From Bacteroidales bacterium (GTDB lineage Bacteria > Bacteroidota > Bacteroidia > Bacteroidales > Porphyromonadaceae), in the NCBI GenBank assembly GCA_004555765.1, contig SFHG01000071.1, positions 1-7,139 on the forward strand: a DNA stretch of 7,139 bases, given 5' to 3'. Under the pieces are notes generated by a model. It was given only the letters and a program-made list of their open reading frames with translations, made no database searches and was not told where the DNA came from. Shown here one piece after another: positions 6,616-7,139 of this stretch. The translations under genes and the position numbers were made by a program. How positions within the stretch are numbered: the first letter of the stretch is position 1; each line of letters begins with the position of its first letter.

Positions 6616-6660
6616 GAAAAGCGTTCCTCTCTGTGCAGTGGGGCGCTTTTCCTTGTTTCT
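6616..6660 (+). terminator. Intrinsic terminator after the second ompH
   Basis: GAAAAGCG (6616-6623) pairs perfectly with CGCTTTTC (6644-6651). Two G-U and two C-G pairs extend the stem to 12 bp (6616-6627 with 6640-6651) around a 12-base loop. The T-rich sequence CTTGTTTCT follows. A smaller hairpin, AAAAG/CTTTT (6593-6597 with 6602-6606), lies between the stop codon and this stem and could assist. It separates the envelope block from the transporter gene. Confidence 0.85.
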
Positions 6661-6744
6661 CCCGGAGCCCGCTCCCGCGTCATTTTTCTCCGAAAATCCG
6701 TAGATATACCTCGTTTTGGGTAGGTGCCGGTCTGCGGTTGGAGG

Positions 6745-6752
6745 TATATTTG
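6745..6752 (+). promoter_or_regulatory. Promoter-like -7 element TATATTTG before the CDF transporter
   Basis: An exact TAnnTTTG match in the 11-mer GTATATTTGCG (6744-6754), identical to the two copies upstream of the lipoprotein gene. The TTTG at 6715-6718 is 26 bases away, longer than usual for a -33 box. The site lies after the terminator and about 43 bases before the start codon, so it probably drives the transporter independently. Confidence 0.6.
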
Positions 6753-6794
6753 CGCCAAGGGGAGAATAAGTCGGAAATAAACAAAACTTGCGTT

Positions 6795-7139
6795 ATGTCA
6801 CACGTTCACCACACCGGTCACCACCATCATCACGCCCCGGAGGGCGGCGCTAAGCTCCTATGGGTCACACTCCTCAATGTGTTCATTACCGTGGCGGAGT
6901 TTGTGGGCGGGATACTCTCCGGCAGTCTCTCGTTGCTCAGTGACGCGGTGCATAATCTCGGGGATACGCTCTCTGTGGCGTTTGCGTGGTTTGCGGGTAG
7001 GGTAGGAGCGCGCAAAGCCAGTATGCGGTACACGTTCGGCTATAAGCGTGCCGAGATTCTGGCCGCTTTCCTTAACGCCGCACTCCTTATCGCCATCTGT
7101 CTTTTCCTCCTCAAAGAAGCTTGGGACAGGTGGCGTTCC
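6795..7139 (+). CDS. Cation diffusion facilitator family metal efflux transporter (partial, 5' part)
   Basis: An inner-membrane transporter that exports Zn2+ or related divalent metals in exchange for protons. Only the first 115 codons are present; the gene runs off the right edge. The N-terminus is His-rich (HVHH at 3-6 and five His at 9-13), typical of CzcD/ZitB-type members and likely a cytosolic metal-binding tail. Predicted membrane segments lie near 21-41, 45-67 and 88-107. The second contains SDAVHNLGD (49-57), giving the HxxxD metal-site pair His53 and Asp57 found in zinc/cadmium-type members; manganese-type members usually have DxxxD. FGYKRAEILAAFLNAALL (81-98) is a strong family signature. 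The start follows an A-rich leader, with its own promoter-like site and a terminator upstream. It has no clear functional link to the envelope genes. Confidence 0.95.
   Translation, partial: MSHVHHTGHHHHHAPEGGAKLLWVTLLNVFITVAEFVGGILSGSLSLLSDAVHNLGDTLSVAFAWFAGRVGARKASMRYTFGYKRAEILAAFLNAALLIAICLFLLKEAWDRWRS

Noticed and set aside
1..7139. An undescribed defence or mobile system within the window
   Set aside because: Apart from the intron tail, all genes belong to recognised envelope or transport families. No nuclease, toxin-antitoxin, integrase, reverse transcriptase frame or CRISPR array is present in the bases shown.

Overview
The window looks like a chromosomal segment from a member of the Bacteroidota, most likely Bacteroidales and Porphyromonas-like. 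Three things point there: gene order, exact matches to the Bacteroidota -7 promoter element TAnnTTTG, and A/T-rich leaders without strong Shine-Dalgarno sequences. The coding DNA looks moderately GC-rich. The species cannot be fixed from sequence reading alone.

Layout. Bases 1-98 are the 3' end of a group II intron, with a complete domain V, domain VI with its bulged branch-point A, and the 3' splice boundary. The rest of the intron, including any reverse transcriptase, lies off the left edge. Bases 99-298 are non-coding and carry two copies of the same promoter-like 11-mer. Five plus-strand genes follow: a DUF6242-like lipoprotein (299-1747), uppS (1768-2499), bamA (2499-5285) and two different OmpH/Skp-family genes (5456-5995 and 6084-6584). 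A strong intrinsic terminator (6616-6651) closes this block. After another promoter-like site, a cation diffusion facilitator gene begins at 6795 and runs off the right edge.

How the genes fit together. The central block is an envelope-building cluster. UppS makes the C55 lipid carrier for peptidoglycan and surface glycans. BamA inserts beta-barrel proteins into the outer membrane. The two Skp-like proteins are expected to hold unfolded outer-membrane proteins in the periplasm and pass them to BamA. The lipoprotein has no known function but sits 20 bases upstream of uppS and is probably co-transcribed. uppS and bamA overlap by one base (TAATG), which suggests translational coupling. The 170-base gap after bamA holds a stem-loop and short repeats, and the second ompH gene has its own promoter-like element.

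The points most worth a second look are the group II intron terminus, a 35-residue glycine/tyrosine-rich stretch in a predicted surface loop of BamA, the repeat-bearing bamA-ompH gap, and the unknown lipoprotein. I saw no defence system, CRISPR array, tRNA or rRNA.
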